Below the pieces are notes generated by a model that ran no database searches, was not told the origin of the DNA, and was given only the letters and a program-made list of their open reading frames with translations. Positions 36,834 through 46,729 of a stretch of DNA of 64,000 nucleotides are shown one piece after another. The stretch spans positions 57,472 through 121,471 of the forward strand of contig CAYSDY010000003.1 in assembly GCA_964429995.1 (NCBI GenBank). Direction: 5' to 3'. The first letter of the stretch is position 1. Each line of letters opens with the position of its first letter. Source of the DNA: UBA583 sp964429995 (lineage in GTDB: Archaea > Nanobdellota > Nanobdellia > Woesearchaeales > UBA583). The translations under genes were made by a program, and so were the position numbers.

Positions 36834-38040
36834 TAAACCGCCTGCATTGTTATCTACATATTGATATGTGGTTGTGCCTCTTTCTGCTCCGCCACCGCCA
36901 CTACCACCAGAAAATCCAAAATTATCATAGAAATGATCCACCACCGCCACCACCATAAGCTATTATTGATCCTATTGATGAATCATTACCATTATTGCCT
37001 GGTTTAGAACGCCACATATAGTTATCATGATTTCCACCTGCTCCGCCTGTGCCACCTAAACCTACTGATATGCTTACATTTCCTTTACTAAGAACTGTGT
37101 TTGATTCTATAAAACCGCCTGCTCCTCCGCCTGCTCCTGTAAAGCACCCGCCACCACCGCCACCACCTGCAACAATTAAATAATCTATTTCTAAATTATC
37201 TTTAACAACTGTAAATGTACTATTGCCTGTTGTGCTAAAAATATGTGCACGATAATTTGTTTCACCAATGCTAAAATCTTCTATATAATCTCCACCGAAT
37301 GCTAACTCTGTACTACAACTTGTATAATTATAACTACCATTTAAAACTCCATTATTACATACTCTTGTTTCATTAACACATCCTGATACTGAAAATTCGC
37401 TTAGATAAAACAACATATTATTACCATTTAGAACTGTAGTCATATTGTCAATATAACAATCAGATGTACATGATCTATAAATGTATGAATCATTACCACT
37501 CAATATTCCATTGTTACATGTTCTTATGATAGAATCGCATGACCCATTAGTGCCATTTAGAGAATTGTAAAAAAAATCTGAAAGTCCATGTGTAACAACA
37601 AAACCATTTAAGACACAATTACTTTTTAAAGTATTTTTAACATAAATTTTTTTTTCTAATACTTCTTTGTCTGTTATTACGACAATTTCTGGATTTAAAG
37701 AGGTGATGTTTTTTAAACATTCATTTAAATCTATTTCAAAAATTGCTGTTGAATATGTTGCTTGGTCAATATTACAGTTAATACCATCTATTTGAATTTG
37801 CTTAATAGTAACATTTGAACCACTATTTTTAATGTATAATGTGTTGCCAATAACTGTTTCTATTGTTGGCTTTGATTTTATTAATGAATTTTGTTCTGTA
37901 ATGCTTAATATGTTTGAATAATAATCTGTAAACCAAATATTAAAAATAGTAACTGATAGTACCACAACAAAAACAAGTAGCATTAAGGCAATTATGTTAG
38001 AAATAGATTTGTTGTTATTTTTAATAGGTCTTTTTTTCAT
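36792..38040 (-). pseudogene. Pilin-like surface protein, copy 3, frameshifted in the glycine-rich region
   Basis: The frame starting at 38040 (MKKRPIKNNNKSISNIIALMLLVFVVVL, pilin-type; three Cys modules; DYLIVAGGGG...) ends at a TGA at 36925 after GGGGGGSFL. In the next frame the sequence continues DHFYDNFGFSGGSGGGGAERG... to GGSGVVIIRYAIN, the same tail as copies 1 and 2, with stop at 36792. A single-base indel in the GGT/GGA-rich run explains this. It may be a mutation, a sequencing error or phase variation. The N-terminal 245 residues differ clearly from copies 1 and 2, so this is an older paralogue. Confidence 0.75.
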
Positions 38041-38129
38041 GTCTTAAGTATTGTTGTATGACTTTATTATAAAAGCTTTTTTATTACTTGATTAAACAAT
38101 AAAAAATATGTTTTATGATAAATATCTTT

Positions 38130-39527
38130 TTACATAAGCATTACAATTGCAAATCCTATGAATAATGCAGGGATAAATGCAAGACCATCTTTTACAAGAA
38201 TCTTTTTTAAATGTTCATGTTCTTGTGCTAACTCTTTTATTCTTTTTAACTGATCTTCATCTATTCCAAGCTTGAAATCCTCTTTGTGATATATTATCTT
38301 ATTGTTTATTTTTATGTCTTCAACAACCCAATCACCAAGAGAAATCTTATATATATCTTTTTTTGATACAAACATATGTTTCTCTATTATTTTTGCAATT
38401 TTGATAAAAATATATATCAAATTTAATGTTATTAATATTGCAAATTTTGAATTTAGGAATGAAACAAATACAACTATTGATGAAAAAATTAACATTATAA
38501 GTTTCTCTTTTAGACAAAATGTTATTCTTATATGCTTTATGTTGATAATATAATGAAAGATCAACATTAATATTCCTATTATTCCTCCTGCTATAAATGA
38601 AAAAAACATAAACAATAGCACAAATGATAGTATATGTATCTTTAAAATGTCTTGTGTTAAAAGTATAAATGAATATGAAATAAAGTTTATTATGATTAAT
38701 ATGCTATATGGTAATATACATCTTTTTTTAACAAAAACTTCATCTAATGAATTAGAATGCATTTTTATATTATCAACATCTTCTTTGGTTATAATTGAAG
38801 GTGCATCTTTTTGATTTACAATAATTTTATCACCTGATTTTATGACTCCTTCTATTATATCTTCTTGTTTAATGTTTGATGTTTTAATTTTAATAATGTA
38901 GTATACTGATGAGAATATATCTTCTTTTGAAAAAAAAATTATGCTAAATGCCAACAATCCGTTTATTACAAAGAACATACGAAAATTCATGTACATAAAA
39001 GATGTAATAAATAAAAAAAATATCATGAATAACAATCCTGTATTCTTCATATCTTGTTTCTTTTTAACATAAAAAACTGTTAAAACAATCATTACAAAAA
39101 TTGATGAAAAATTAATTATGTTTAAAATATATGTTGCTGTATCAACGTTTGATGATACAAAATATGTAAATTTTTCTAAAATGTTGTGCAGTATAATGTA
39201 ATAATTTTTATTATTATAATTTGTAAAATTTAACATGTAATATGATGCACCTGCAAATCCTATCAAAAACTTTGCATCACCACCTCCCCAAATACCTAAA
39301 TAATACAAAATACTGCCCAATATGAATCCTATGCACATCCCAAAAAATACTGAAGAGATAGGAAAAATATTCATATTGTATACAGAATCAAGAATTCCTG
39401 CAGTAAGGATGCAAAACAAAAATGAAAAGTTGATGTAGTCATATACCTCTCTTTTTTTTATATCTTCAATTGATGCAATTATAAAAACCATAATTACTGT
39501 AAATAAAACTATATATCCTAAAACCAT
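38130..39527 (-). CDS. Prepilin/preflagellin peptidase (A24, FlaK-like)
   Basis: A polytopic membrane aspartyl protease that removes the basic leader from type IV pilin-like precursors. The two catalytic aspartates are D22 in IIASIEDIKKREVYDY and D84 in GIWGGGDAKFLIGF (the GxGD motif). With 465 residues it is longer than usual archaeal FlaK/PibD (230-350) through a large middle and C-terminal extension with extra helices and a soluble loop (EDIIEGVIKSGDKIIVNQ). It lies directly upstream of three pilin-like genes, its likely substrates. I use ATG 39527 rather than TTG 39536. Confidence 0.87.
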   Translation of the reverse strand: MVLGYIVLFTVIMVFIIASIEDIKKREVYDYINFSFLFCILTAGILDSVYNMNIFPISSVFFGMCIGFILGSILYYLGIWGGGDAKFLIGFAGASYYMLNFTNYNNKNYYIILHNILEKFTYFVSSNVDTATYILNIINFSSIFVMIVLTVFYVKKKQDMKNTGLLFMIFFLFITSFMYMNFRMFFVINGLLAFSIIFFSKEDIFSSVYYIIKIKTSNIKQEDIIEGVIKSGDKIIVNQKDAPSIITKEDVDNIKMHSNSLDEVFVKKRCILPYSILIIINFISYSFILLTQDILKIHILSFVLLFMFFSFIAGGIIGILMLIFHYIINIKHIRITFCLKEKLIMLIFSSIVVFVSFLNSKFAILITLNLIYIFIKIAKIIEKHMFVSKKDIYKISLGDWVVEDIKINNKIIYHKEDFKLGIDEDQLKRIKELAQEHEHLKKILVKDGLAFIPALFIGFAIVMLM

Positions 39528-39528
39528 T

Positions 39529-39759
39529 TTATTCAAGATATATGTTGTATATTGAGTATATCATTAAAAATAATGATGCTACTGTGGATGTGTAATAGCC
39601 AACTAATGGATAAAAAAAACCAAATGTCACTAAAATGTTTAGTATGCTTGTTATGTTTAATATAAACAAGATAAAACCAACACCCAAAAAGAAATGAGCT
39701 AATGATTTTCTGCTCCAAAATGTCTCTTGATACTTTTCTGAACTGTTTTTGTCTTTCAT
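39529..39759 (-). CDS. Small two-helix membrane protein of the pilin locus
   Basis: A 76-aa protein with two predicted membrane segments (about 18-42 and 50-72) and a charged N-terminus. Its TAA stop is separated by one base from the ATG of the prepilin peptidase, so translation is coupled and a partner role in pilus assembly or peptidase stability is inferred. No family recognised. Confidence 0.7.
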   Translation of the reverse strand: MKDKNSSEKYQETFWSRKSLAHFFLGVGFILFILNITSILNILVTFGFFYPLVGYYTSTVASLFLMIYSIYNIYLE

Positions 39760-39843
39760 AAATTGTTTTTTAAAGTATATTATTTAAATATTTTTTTATT
39801 TTAATTGAGTGATTTAAAGTTTAATCTTAAAAAATCTAACAAT

Positions 39844-39857
39844 AAGATATATAAATT
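39844..39857 (+). promoter_or_regulatory. TATA box of the 39877 ABC operon
   Basis: AAGATATATAAATT lies about 20-30 nt ahead of ATG 39877 and supports that start over an upstream in-frame codon. Confidence 0.5.
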
Positions 39858-39876
39858 ATTATATTTGTTGCTTATT

Positions 39877-40596
39877 ATGATTACGATTAAAGCAGAGAAT
39901 GTCTCTAAAAAATATGATGGATTTTCATTGAATGGATTTTCATTAGAACTTGAAAGTGGAAAAATGTTTGGAATATTAGGACCAAACGGTTCAGGAAAGT
40001 CTACTATAATAAAGATTCTTACAGGTCAAATAAAACCTGATAAAGGTAAAATTGAGATTATGGGAACTAATCCTATAACTGAGCCCATTAAAGCTAAAGA
40101 AAAAATTGGAATAATTCCAGAACAGGAAACTCCTCCATCATTTTTAACAGTTAAAGAATATCTTGATTTTGTTTGTAAAATAAGAAATATAACTGACTCT
40201 GAAAAACGGATAAATTTTTTTTTAAATCTTCTTGAATTTAAGGAAGATAAAAATTCTTTAATAAAGGATTTGTCGCGTGGAACCAAACAAAAGGTTTTAT
40301 TTGCTCAGGCTTTTATACATTATCCAAAACTTGTATTCATAGATGAACCATTGATAAATCTTGACCCTATAATACAAAAAAAGGTTAAGGAATATCTTGT
40401 TGAATATGTAAAATTGGGTAACACTATTGTGATATCAACACATATATTATCAATAGCTGAACAGATTTGTACTGATGTTTGCATACTAAATCATGGCAAA
40501 ATACTTTATAATGGGAATTTAAGTAGAATCAAAAAAGATTATGAAAATCTTGAAGAATATTTTGTAAAATTAATTGCGAAAAATGATAATAAGTAA
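39877..40596 (+). CDS. ABC transporter ATP-binding protein
   Basis: A 239-aa nucleotide-binding protein with Walker A GPNGSGKST, signature LSRGTKQKVLFAQ, Walker B LVFIDEPLINLDP and H-loop STHILSIAE. It belongs to the ABC-2 exporter type (CcmA-like). The start MITIKAENVSKKYDG is chosen because it fits both the fold and the TATA box. Its end overlaps the permease gene, with which it forms one exporter. Confidence 0.87.
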   Translation: MITIKAENVSKKYDGFSLNGFSLELESGKMFGILGPNGSGKSTIIKILTGQIKPDKGKIEIMGTNPITEPIKAKEKIGIIPEQETPPSFLTVKEYLDFVCKIRNITDSEKRINFFLNLLEFKEDKNSLIKDLSRGTKQKVLFAQAFIHYPKLVFIDEPLINLDPIIQKKVKEYLVEYVKLGNTIVISTHILSIAEQICTDVCILNHGKILYNGNLSRIKKDYENLEEYFVKLIAKNDNK

Positions 40597-41974
40597 TTTA
40601 TTGTTAAACTTTTTAAAGGAAGAGGTTAGGATACATACAAATCTTTATAAGAAAAAAAGTTTTTTTAGTTATCCGTTTACTATATTTATATTCTTCTTTC
40701 TTATGACAACAGGTGGAATATTCCTTTTTGATGGATATAATCCTAAACATACAGGTTCATTTCTTATCAATATTTTTTTTATTGCAGGAATAATGAGTGG
40801 TGCTTTTGGGCTTTATGCACAGGATTATCTTGAAAGAAAATTTGGTGATTTTGGAAAACTATTTTCAAACACTCAGATATTACCAATCAAGCTTAATATT
40901 ACTTTTTTAACTTTATCAATTTCTGATAGTATTTTTTATCTTTTTTGGTTCATAATACCTACTATTGCTGGATTTGTATCTGCTAATTGGGTAATGGGTT
41001 ATGGTTTGGCTAATTTTTCATCACTTCTGCTAAATGCTTTTATAGTATTTACACTTGGACTGTTTACCACTTTTCTTATATCTGTTATATATCAAAAGAG
41101 TAAAGTTTTTTTTTATCTTATTTTTTTATTTCTAATATCATTTGGATTTTATTTGTATATTAATGGTTTTAATTTATTGATGATTTTATCTTTGTTTTAT
41201 TTGGAAAACAACTTATTAGTCCTTGTTATGTCATTAACTCTTATATTTGTATTTGCAATGCTTAGTTTTATGATTATAGGAAATAATTTTAGTACTAAAA
41301 AAAAACAAAAGAAAAAAGAACAAAAATCCTTAAATTTTTCCTCTTTACCTGTAAACCACTATGTATTTAAGGACTACATAGATCTTATAAGAACAGGAGG
41401 TATGATTGGAAAACCTCTTTTTACAGTATTTATTCCTGCAATACTTTTACTTATACTTTTTTCATCAATAGAAATATTAAAGACTTTAAATATAGATGTT
41501 TTATTTTTTGCAATAATAATAGGAACCCTCTCAACACAATTATTAAATTCGCTTATAAATAGCGATGATTTTAGATATTACCGTTACCTACCTGTAAGCC
41601 TAAAGAACTATATAATCTCTAAAATGCAATTATCATTTGTAATATGTTTTGTTATGGGAATTATAATACTTTTATTTTATTCTTTAAACATTTTACTTAT
41701 ACTAAAAGCATCAATAATACTTATAATGCTGATCTTTTATAATTTCTGTGTAAGTTTTTACCTTACAGGATTACAACCTAACGAAAATCTTATGCAAAGT
41801 AAAAACTTTATTGAATATTTTATCTTTTATGTTCCTGTCTTATTTGCAATTATAATAATTAATATATTTTTAGACTCATTATTTTCATATATTGTATCAT
41901 TAGTAATTATTCTTTTATTATCTAAAATATTATTAAGATTTGGAATAAGAAAATGGAACAAGAGTCTTTTTTAA
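40583..41974 (+). CDS. ABC transporter permease
   Basis: A 463-aa membrane protein with about 12 hydrophobic helices and a basic cytoplasmic loop (STKKKQKKKEQKS) near the middle. It is probably a fused or double-length ABC-2 permease that pairs with the ATPase encoded upstream (14-nt overlap). Substrate unknown. ATG 40583 (MIISNLLLNF) is used rather than TTG 40574. Confidence 0.75.
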   Translation: MIISNLLLNFLKEEVRIHTNLYKKKSFFSYPFTIFIFFFLMTTGGIFLFDGYNPKHTGSFLINIFFIAGIMSGAFGLYAQDYLERKFGDFGKLFSNTQILPIKLNITFLTLSISDSIFYLFWFIIPTIAGFVSANWVMGYGLANFSSLLLNAFIVFTLGLFTTFLISVIYQKSKVFFYLIFLFLISFGFYLYINGFNLLMILSLFYLENNLLVLVMSLTLIFVFAMLSFMIIGNNFSTKKKQKKKEQKSLNFSSLPVNHYVFKDYIDLIRTGGMIGKPLFTVFIPAILLLILFSSIEILKTLNIDVLFFAIIIGTLSTQLLNSLINSDDFRYYRYLPVSLKNYIISKMQLSFVICFVMGIIILLFYSLNILLILKASIILIMLIFYNFCVSFYLTGLQPNENLMQSKNFIEYFIFYVPVLFAIIIINIFLDSLFSYIVSLVIILLLSKILLRFGIRKWNKSLF

Positions 41975-42023
41975 AACTCTTAACAAAGTTTAAAAAGAGT
42001 AATCTTTTTTCATCTTATTATAT

Positions 42024-42095
42024 GCAATTGTCGTATAAAGGTTATTACAGAGCCATGGTAAGGCTCAAATTCGGGTTCAATTCCCGGCAGTTGCT
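42024..42095 (+). tRNA. tRNA-Thr (anticodon GGU)
   Basis: A 72-nt cloverleaf: acceptor GCAATTG paired with CAGTTGC (one G-U), D arm GTAT/TTAC with GG in the loop (one T-T mismatch), anticodon stem GAGCC/GGCTC with loop ATGGTAA (anticodon GGT), variable region AAAT, and T arm TCGGG/CCCGG with TTCAATT. Discriminator is U, as usual for archaeal tRNA-Thr. CCA is not encoded. No intron. Confidence 0.9.
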
Positions 42096-42141
42096 TAAAA
42101 ACTTGACAAACATTTATTAAGATAGTTTTTTTTTAAATATT

Positions 42142-42711
42142 ATGAAACTAAAAGTGTTAATTTTGCTAATATTTGCTCTGACCATTTTTTCAGGTTGTGA
42201 GTATGATAAGAATCTTGCTCATAAAGATGTTTATAATGAGAAAATGATATCAATAAACCAATATTTTAATGAAACAATACAAAATTATAATCATACAATA
42301 ATAAATATAACAAGTGTATGTTTGAGTGGAGATTGTTCAGAATATAAGGATAATACTCAATATCCTGTTTCTCAAATTAAACAGTGTTATTTTTGTAATA
42401 GTGAAATTTTAGGAAAGGATATGTTACATTTGTACTCTTCAAAATATAGCTCTGGAAGTAGTGATGTTAGTTTTGGATGTCTTAAAAAATTTACTGGAGA
42501 TGATATAGAAGGATTAAGAATAATTGAGAAAACAAATGATAAAATAGTATTTAGAGGATTTTTAACACATGAATTCTTACAAAAAAGCATAATTTGCGAT
42601 AGAAACAGTGATCCTGAATGTGATGATCAGGTATATGGAAAATGTTCTGGTTTGGATTACTCAATTGAATTTAAAAAGGAAGTTGAATTTACAGTAGAAA
42701 GGAATAATTGA
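42142..42711 (+). CDS. Putative lipoprotein
   Basis: A 189-aa protein with an N-terminal signal (MKLKVLILLIFALTIFSGC) ending in a lipobox-like SGC at residue 19, so probably lipid-anchored outside the cell. The mature part contains cysteine pairs (CLSGDC, CYFCNSEI, CDRNSDPECDD) likely to form disulfides. No domain recognised. The gene is followed by repeat copy C. Confidence 0.7.
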   Translation: MKLKVLILLIFALTIFSGCEYDKNLAHKDVYNEKMISINQYFNETIQNYNHTIINITSVCLSGDCSEYKDNTQYPVSQIKQCYFCNSEILGKDMLHLYSSKYSSGSSDVSFGCLKKFTGDDIEGLRIIEKTNDKIVFRGFLTHEFLQKSIICDRNSDPECDDQVYGKCSGLDYSIEFKKEVEFTVERNN

Positions 42712-42725
42712 TTAAATGATTATTA

Positions 42726-42835
42726 TTGAGAATTTTGAAAAACCCCAAAATTCTTAGAAGAGTGTTATCAAAAAACCCTTATAAGCCCTAATTGGACAAG
42801 TTCAATTCCAAAGTTATAGGTTTTTTACAACCCTT
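42726..42835 (+). mobile_element. Interspersed structured repeat, copy C (internally deleted)
   Basis: A 110-bp derivative with both ends of the family and TA on each side (42724-42725 and 42836-42837), but lacking the central hairpins. The left end reads GAGAATTTTGAAAAACCCC and the right end inverted AAGGGTTGTAAAAAACCTA. It lies between convergent genes (lipoprotein and the metalloprotease of the restriction operon). Confidence 0.7.
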
Positions 42836-42883
42836 TATTATAAAACCCTAATTATCTTTTAAATTTAAAATATATTATAAACC

Positions 42884-43609
42884 CTATAAATCCCTAATAA
42901 TTTCACAATCAAGTATATTTTTTCGCATTTCCCAATCTGGCATTAAAGCGGTCAATAAATTGAAAAAATCTTTATTATGGTTATCATATTTAAAATGAAT
43001 TAACTCATGTAATACAACATAATCAATAGCAAATTTTGGAGCTTCAATTAAATCTGAATTCAATAAAATTTCATTTTTTGATTTATTACAAGAACCCCAT
43101 CTTGATTTTAACTTTCTAGGTTTTATTGTTGGTTTTTCAATATCATACTTCTTAATTAATTTATACATTCTATTTAATGATTGATTAAATAAAATTTCTT
43201 CTCGCACATGATACCAATCTTTTATTAAATCCTCTTTACTTTTAATATCATTTTTATTTTTTATGTTTAAATAAATAAATCCTCTAAAATATTTTACACC
43301 TTCTTCATTTTCATCTTCTATAACTTTTAATCTATATTGTTTTCCCAAATATCTAAAAGTCTCACCAGAAATATATTCTTTTTTCGTTTTAGGAGTTGGT
43401 CTATTTTTTTTAAAATAATTAATATTTTTTTTAATCCATTTTCTTTTTTTTAATACAAATTCTTTAACTTTTTCTTCTTGAAGTTTAGAAGGTGCTGAAA
43501 CAAGAATAGTTAAATCTGGTTTGACATTTATATTAATATTTTTAACATCTTTTCTAATCAAAGTAAATTCTATACCATCAATTTCTAGGTTTATACTATC
43601 TTCTTTCAT
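42884..43609 (-). CDS. YgjP-like (M48/DUF45) zinc metallopeptidase
   Basis: A 241-aa protein with the zinc motif HELIHF (H201, E202, H205) followed by HNKDFFNLL, and the family signature LKSRWGSCNKSKNEILLN at about 167-184. YgjP-like peptidases are commonly encoded next to type I restriction subunits; their role is unknown. The ATG overlaps the hsdR stop by 4 nt (ATGA), so it is the last gene of the operon and coupled to hsdR. Confidence 0.88.
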   Translation of the reverse strand: MKEDSINLEIDGIEFTLIRKDVKNININVKPDLTILVSAPSKLQEEKVKEFVLKKRKWIKKNINYFKKNRPTPKTKKEYISGETFRYLGKQYRLKVIEDENEEGVKYFRGFIYLNIKNKNDIKSKEDLIKDWYHVREEILFNQSLNRMYKLIKKYDIEKPTIKPRKLKSRWGSCNKSKNEILLNSDLIEAPKFAIDYVVLHELIHFKYDNHNKDFFNLLTALMPDWEMRKNILDCEIIRDL

Positions 43610-46600
43610 TTTGCAAATCTTTTAATTATCATTGATTGAATTGTTTCAATAATTTTATCAATATTTTCATAATCTAAATTTAATTTTTTATCTTCTTTAT
43701 AATCAAATAATAAATCCTCAATCTCTTGGGCTATTTTGTTCATAATGTCAATATTATTTTGAAAATCAATTTTAATATTTTTATCAATTATATTTTTAAT
43801 TTTTATCGAAATATCAGCAATAGATTCATTATCTTCAAAATATTGATTAATTTGAAAAATTATATTTTTAAGAATTCCATAATAACTTTGAGAAATTATA
43901 TCATTTTTAATTGAATTTGGATATTTAGTGTCAGTTTGTCCAGATTGATATTTTTTCATAATATCTTCCATTCTATCAAAGTAATCAGATTCAGAGATTC
44001 TTTTATTTTTATAATCTTGAATTACATTATCTACTAATTTAGAAAATTTCTCATAATATGCGGGATTTTCTTCAAAATTTTGTGAAATACTCCTAGTTAT
44101 TCTTGTTCTAATTGCATCTGCTTTTGCTCTTTTTGATCCTAATCTTTCAAGTTCTTCTGTAAAGTTTTTCTTATCCATAATATCCACAGGTTTTGTTATT
44201 TTGATAACTTCTTCTGCAACTATGTAATTATCCATTAAATTTCTCATTTGTGGTTCATATTCTTTGTAATTTATATTATCTGAATATCTAATTTTAACTG
44301 ATTTTCTAAGTTCAACAAAGAAATTTAAGTCTTGTTTAAATTTTTGCATTTCTTTTTCATCTATTGCATTATAAATTTTTTCACTCTCTCTTGCAATAGA
44401 TAAATTTTTACTAAATGATGCTAATATCTCATAAAAAAATTCTCTTGTTTCTTGTTTTTCAAGTAATATTTCATATTCTTCAATATCAGATTTATTTTTT
44501 ATTGATATGAATATATTTAATAGATTTGTGTGTGATTCTCTTAGATCTCCAATAACTTTAATAATATCTAAAACAGCACCTTTAATATCACCTGGGTCAA
44601 AATTTTCTAAACCTGCACCTGAATATAAATCCATAGCCTCATCTAGTCTTTGAAGTAATCCTCTATAATCTACAATAAATCCATATTCTTTATTATCAAA
44701 TAATCTGTTTACTCTTGCTATTGCTTGAAGAAGATTGTGTTCTTTTAGTTCTTTATCAATATATAAAATAGAAGCTCTTGGAGCATCAAAACCAGTTAGA
44801 AGTTTATCAACTACAATAAGAATATCTATTGAATCGCCATAAACAAACTCATTTTTAATAGTATCTAAATAACTTTCTTCTGTTCCATATTTACTCATCA
44901 TAGTTTGCCAGAATTTTAAGATTTTACTCTTAGTTTCATTATCAACTTCCTCGTGGTCTTCTCTTTCATCAGGACCAGAGATTATAACTTGTGTATCTAA
45001 CTCTTTTAATTCATCAAATGCCTCTTTATATCTGATTGCATCAATTTTAGAGTTAGTTGCGAGCATTCCTTTGAAATAAATACCATGATTTTCTTTTCTT
45101 GTTAAAAAATCAGAGGTTATATCAAATGCAATAAGATTAATTCTTTGATTTGAAGATGCAATTTTCTCAAATTTGGCCCATTTTTGTTTAACATCTCTTT
45201 TTTGTTCAGGAGTTATATTTCGTGTAATAATATCTAATCTTAAATCTATTGCCTTCTTATTTACAGTTTGATCAATCATTCTACCTTCATATAATAAAGG
45301 AACAATAGCCTTATCTTCAACAGCATCATTAATTGTATATTTATGGATCAATTTACCAAATTTAATTAGGGTATTTTTTTCCCTTTTTAACAAAGGAGTT
45401 CCTGTAAAACCTAAATAACAAGCATTTGGAAATGTGTTTTTCATCTTTATATGAAATTCCCCATATTGGGTTCTGTGACTTTCATCGATTAAAATAAAAA
45501 TATCTTTTGAATTATCAACAGATTTTTTCTTAAAAGATTTTTCAAATTTATTAATAATTGTAGTTACAATATCTGCATTATTATCTTTTATTAATTCTAT
45601 TAATTTCTCTCCTGTTGTAGCCCTACTTGCCTTTAATCTAGTATGATTAAATGTAGAGTGAATTTGTTTATCCAAATCAATCCTATCTGTTACTACAATT
45701 ACTTTTGGATGTTTTGCTGAAATCTTTGATAAAATATATTTTGCAAACATAACCATAGTTAATGATTTCCCAGAACCTTGTGTGTGCCAAATTACACCGG
45801 ATTGTCTATTTCCAATTTCATCTCTTTCATTTATTGTTTTAATTGTCTCTTTTATTGCAAAATATTGTTGATATCTGGCTATTTTTTTAATATCTTTATC
45901 AAAAACAATAAAATATTTAATAAGTTCAAAAAATCTCTTTGGTTCAAATAAAGAAATTAAATTCTCATCTTGAATTGTTGGTTTTCTAGTTGTTATATGT
46001 TTAGAAATTTGAGTTTGTAAAAATTTCTCATCTTCTTCTCTCCAATGTGACCAGAATTTTTCAGGAGTTGAAGCTGTTGCATATTTTGTATCATTCTTAT
46101 TTGTAGAAACTAAAATTTGAGTAAATTTGAATAATTGAGGAATATAATCTTTTCCTTGGTTTCTAATCATTTGAGATATTCCTTGTTTTATATCTTCTGA
46201 GACTCTTTTACATTCTATTACTCCAAGTGGAATTCCATTTACAAATAAAACTATATCTGGCCGAGCTGTTTTATTAGAATTTTGTCTTTCAACAGCAAAT
46301 TCAGGAACTGCATGAAATACATTATTTTGAGGGTTTTCAAAATCAATATAATTTAAATTAAAAGATCTTTTTGTTTTATCAGGTAAAATTTCTTGGTAGG
46401 ATTTTCCTAGCATTAAATAATCATATATTTTTTCATTTGTTTTAACTAGACCATTTGTTAATGGTTCATCTAAACCATCAATAGCCTGATTAATGTTTTT
46501 TTCTGAAAATTTAAAAGTTTCTTTTTTGTAAGTATAGGAGTTTAATTTTTCTAATTGTTGTTTTAAAACTGGTTTTAATATTACATTATATAAACTTCCT

Positions 46601-46728
46601 CTCATAATTTCTGCATCTTCTGGTTTTAGAATATTGTAACCTAATTTTTCTAATAATTCTAATGCTGGAATTTGAGAAGAGTTTTCTTCATTATATTTAC
46701 TTGGACTTGGCATTTTTTGATATATCAT
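43606..46728 (-). CDS. hsdR: Type I restriction enzyme, R subunit
   Basis: A 1040-aa motor/nuclease subunit that translocates and cleaves unmodified DNA. The N-terminal PD-(D/E)xK nuclease reads RPDIVLFVNGIPLGVIECK (D158, E172, K174). The SF2 motor has Walker A TQGSGKS (about 316-322), DESH (415-418), TGTPL and a later ATP-binding arginine region LLTGFDAPRAS...AIARVNR. The C-terminal helical part should dock on the methylase. An AGGAGGT ribosome site precedes the ATG. It is intact, so the system could be active. Confidence 0.95.
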   Translation of the reverse strand: MIYQKMPSPSKYNEENSSQIPALELLEKLGYNILKPEDAEIMRGSLYNVILKPVLKQQLEKLNSYTYKKETFKFSEKNINQAIDGLDEPLTNGLVKTNEKIYDYLMLGKSYQEILPDKTKRSFNLNYIDFENPQNNVFHAVPEFAVERQNSNKTARPDIVLFVNGIPLGVIECKRVSEDIKQGISQMIRNQGKDYIPQLFKFTQILVSTNKNDTKYATASTPEKFWSHWREEDEKFLQTQISKHITTRKPTIQDENLISLFEPKRFFELIKYFIVFDKDIKKIARYQQYFAIKETIKTINERDEIGNRQSGVIWHTQGSGKSLTMVMFAKYILSKISAKHPKVIVVTDRIDLDKQIHSTFNHTRLKASRATTGEKLIELIKDNNADIVTTIINKFEKSFKKKSVDNSKDIFILIDESHRTQYGEFHIKMKNTFPNACYLGFTGTPLLKREKNTLIKFGKLIHKYTINDAVEDKAIVPLLYEGRMIDQTVNKKAIDLRLDIITRNITPEQKRDVKQKWAKFEKIASSNQRINLIAFDITSDFLTRKENHGIYFKGMLATNSKIDAIRYKEAFDELKELDTQVIISGPDEREDHEEVDNETKSKILKFWQTMMSKYGTEESYLDTIKNEFVYGDSIDILIVVDKLLTGFDAPRASILYIDKELKEHNLLQAIARVNRLFDNKEYGFIVDYRGLLQRLDEAMDLYSGAGLENFDPGDIKGAVLDIIKVIGDLRESHTNLLNIFISIKNKSDIEEYEILLEKQETREFFYEILASFSKNLSIARESEKIYNAIDEKEMQKFKQDLNFFVELRKSVKIRYSDNINYKEYEPQMRNLMDNYIVAEEVIKITKPVDIMDKKNFTEELERLGSKRAKADAIRTRITRSISQNFEENPAYYEKFSKLVDNVIQDYKNKRISESDYFDRMEDIMKKYQSGQTDTKYPNSIKNDIISQSYYGILKNIIFQINQYFEDNESIADISIKIKNIIDKNIKIDFQNNIDIMNKIAQEIEDLLFDYKEDKKLNLDYENIDKIIETIQSMIIKRFAK

Positions 46729-46729
46729 T

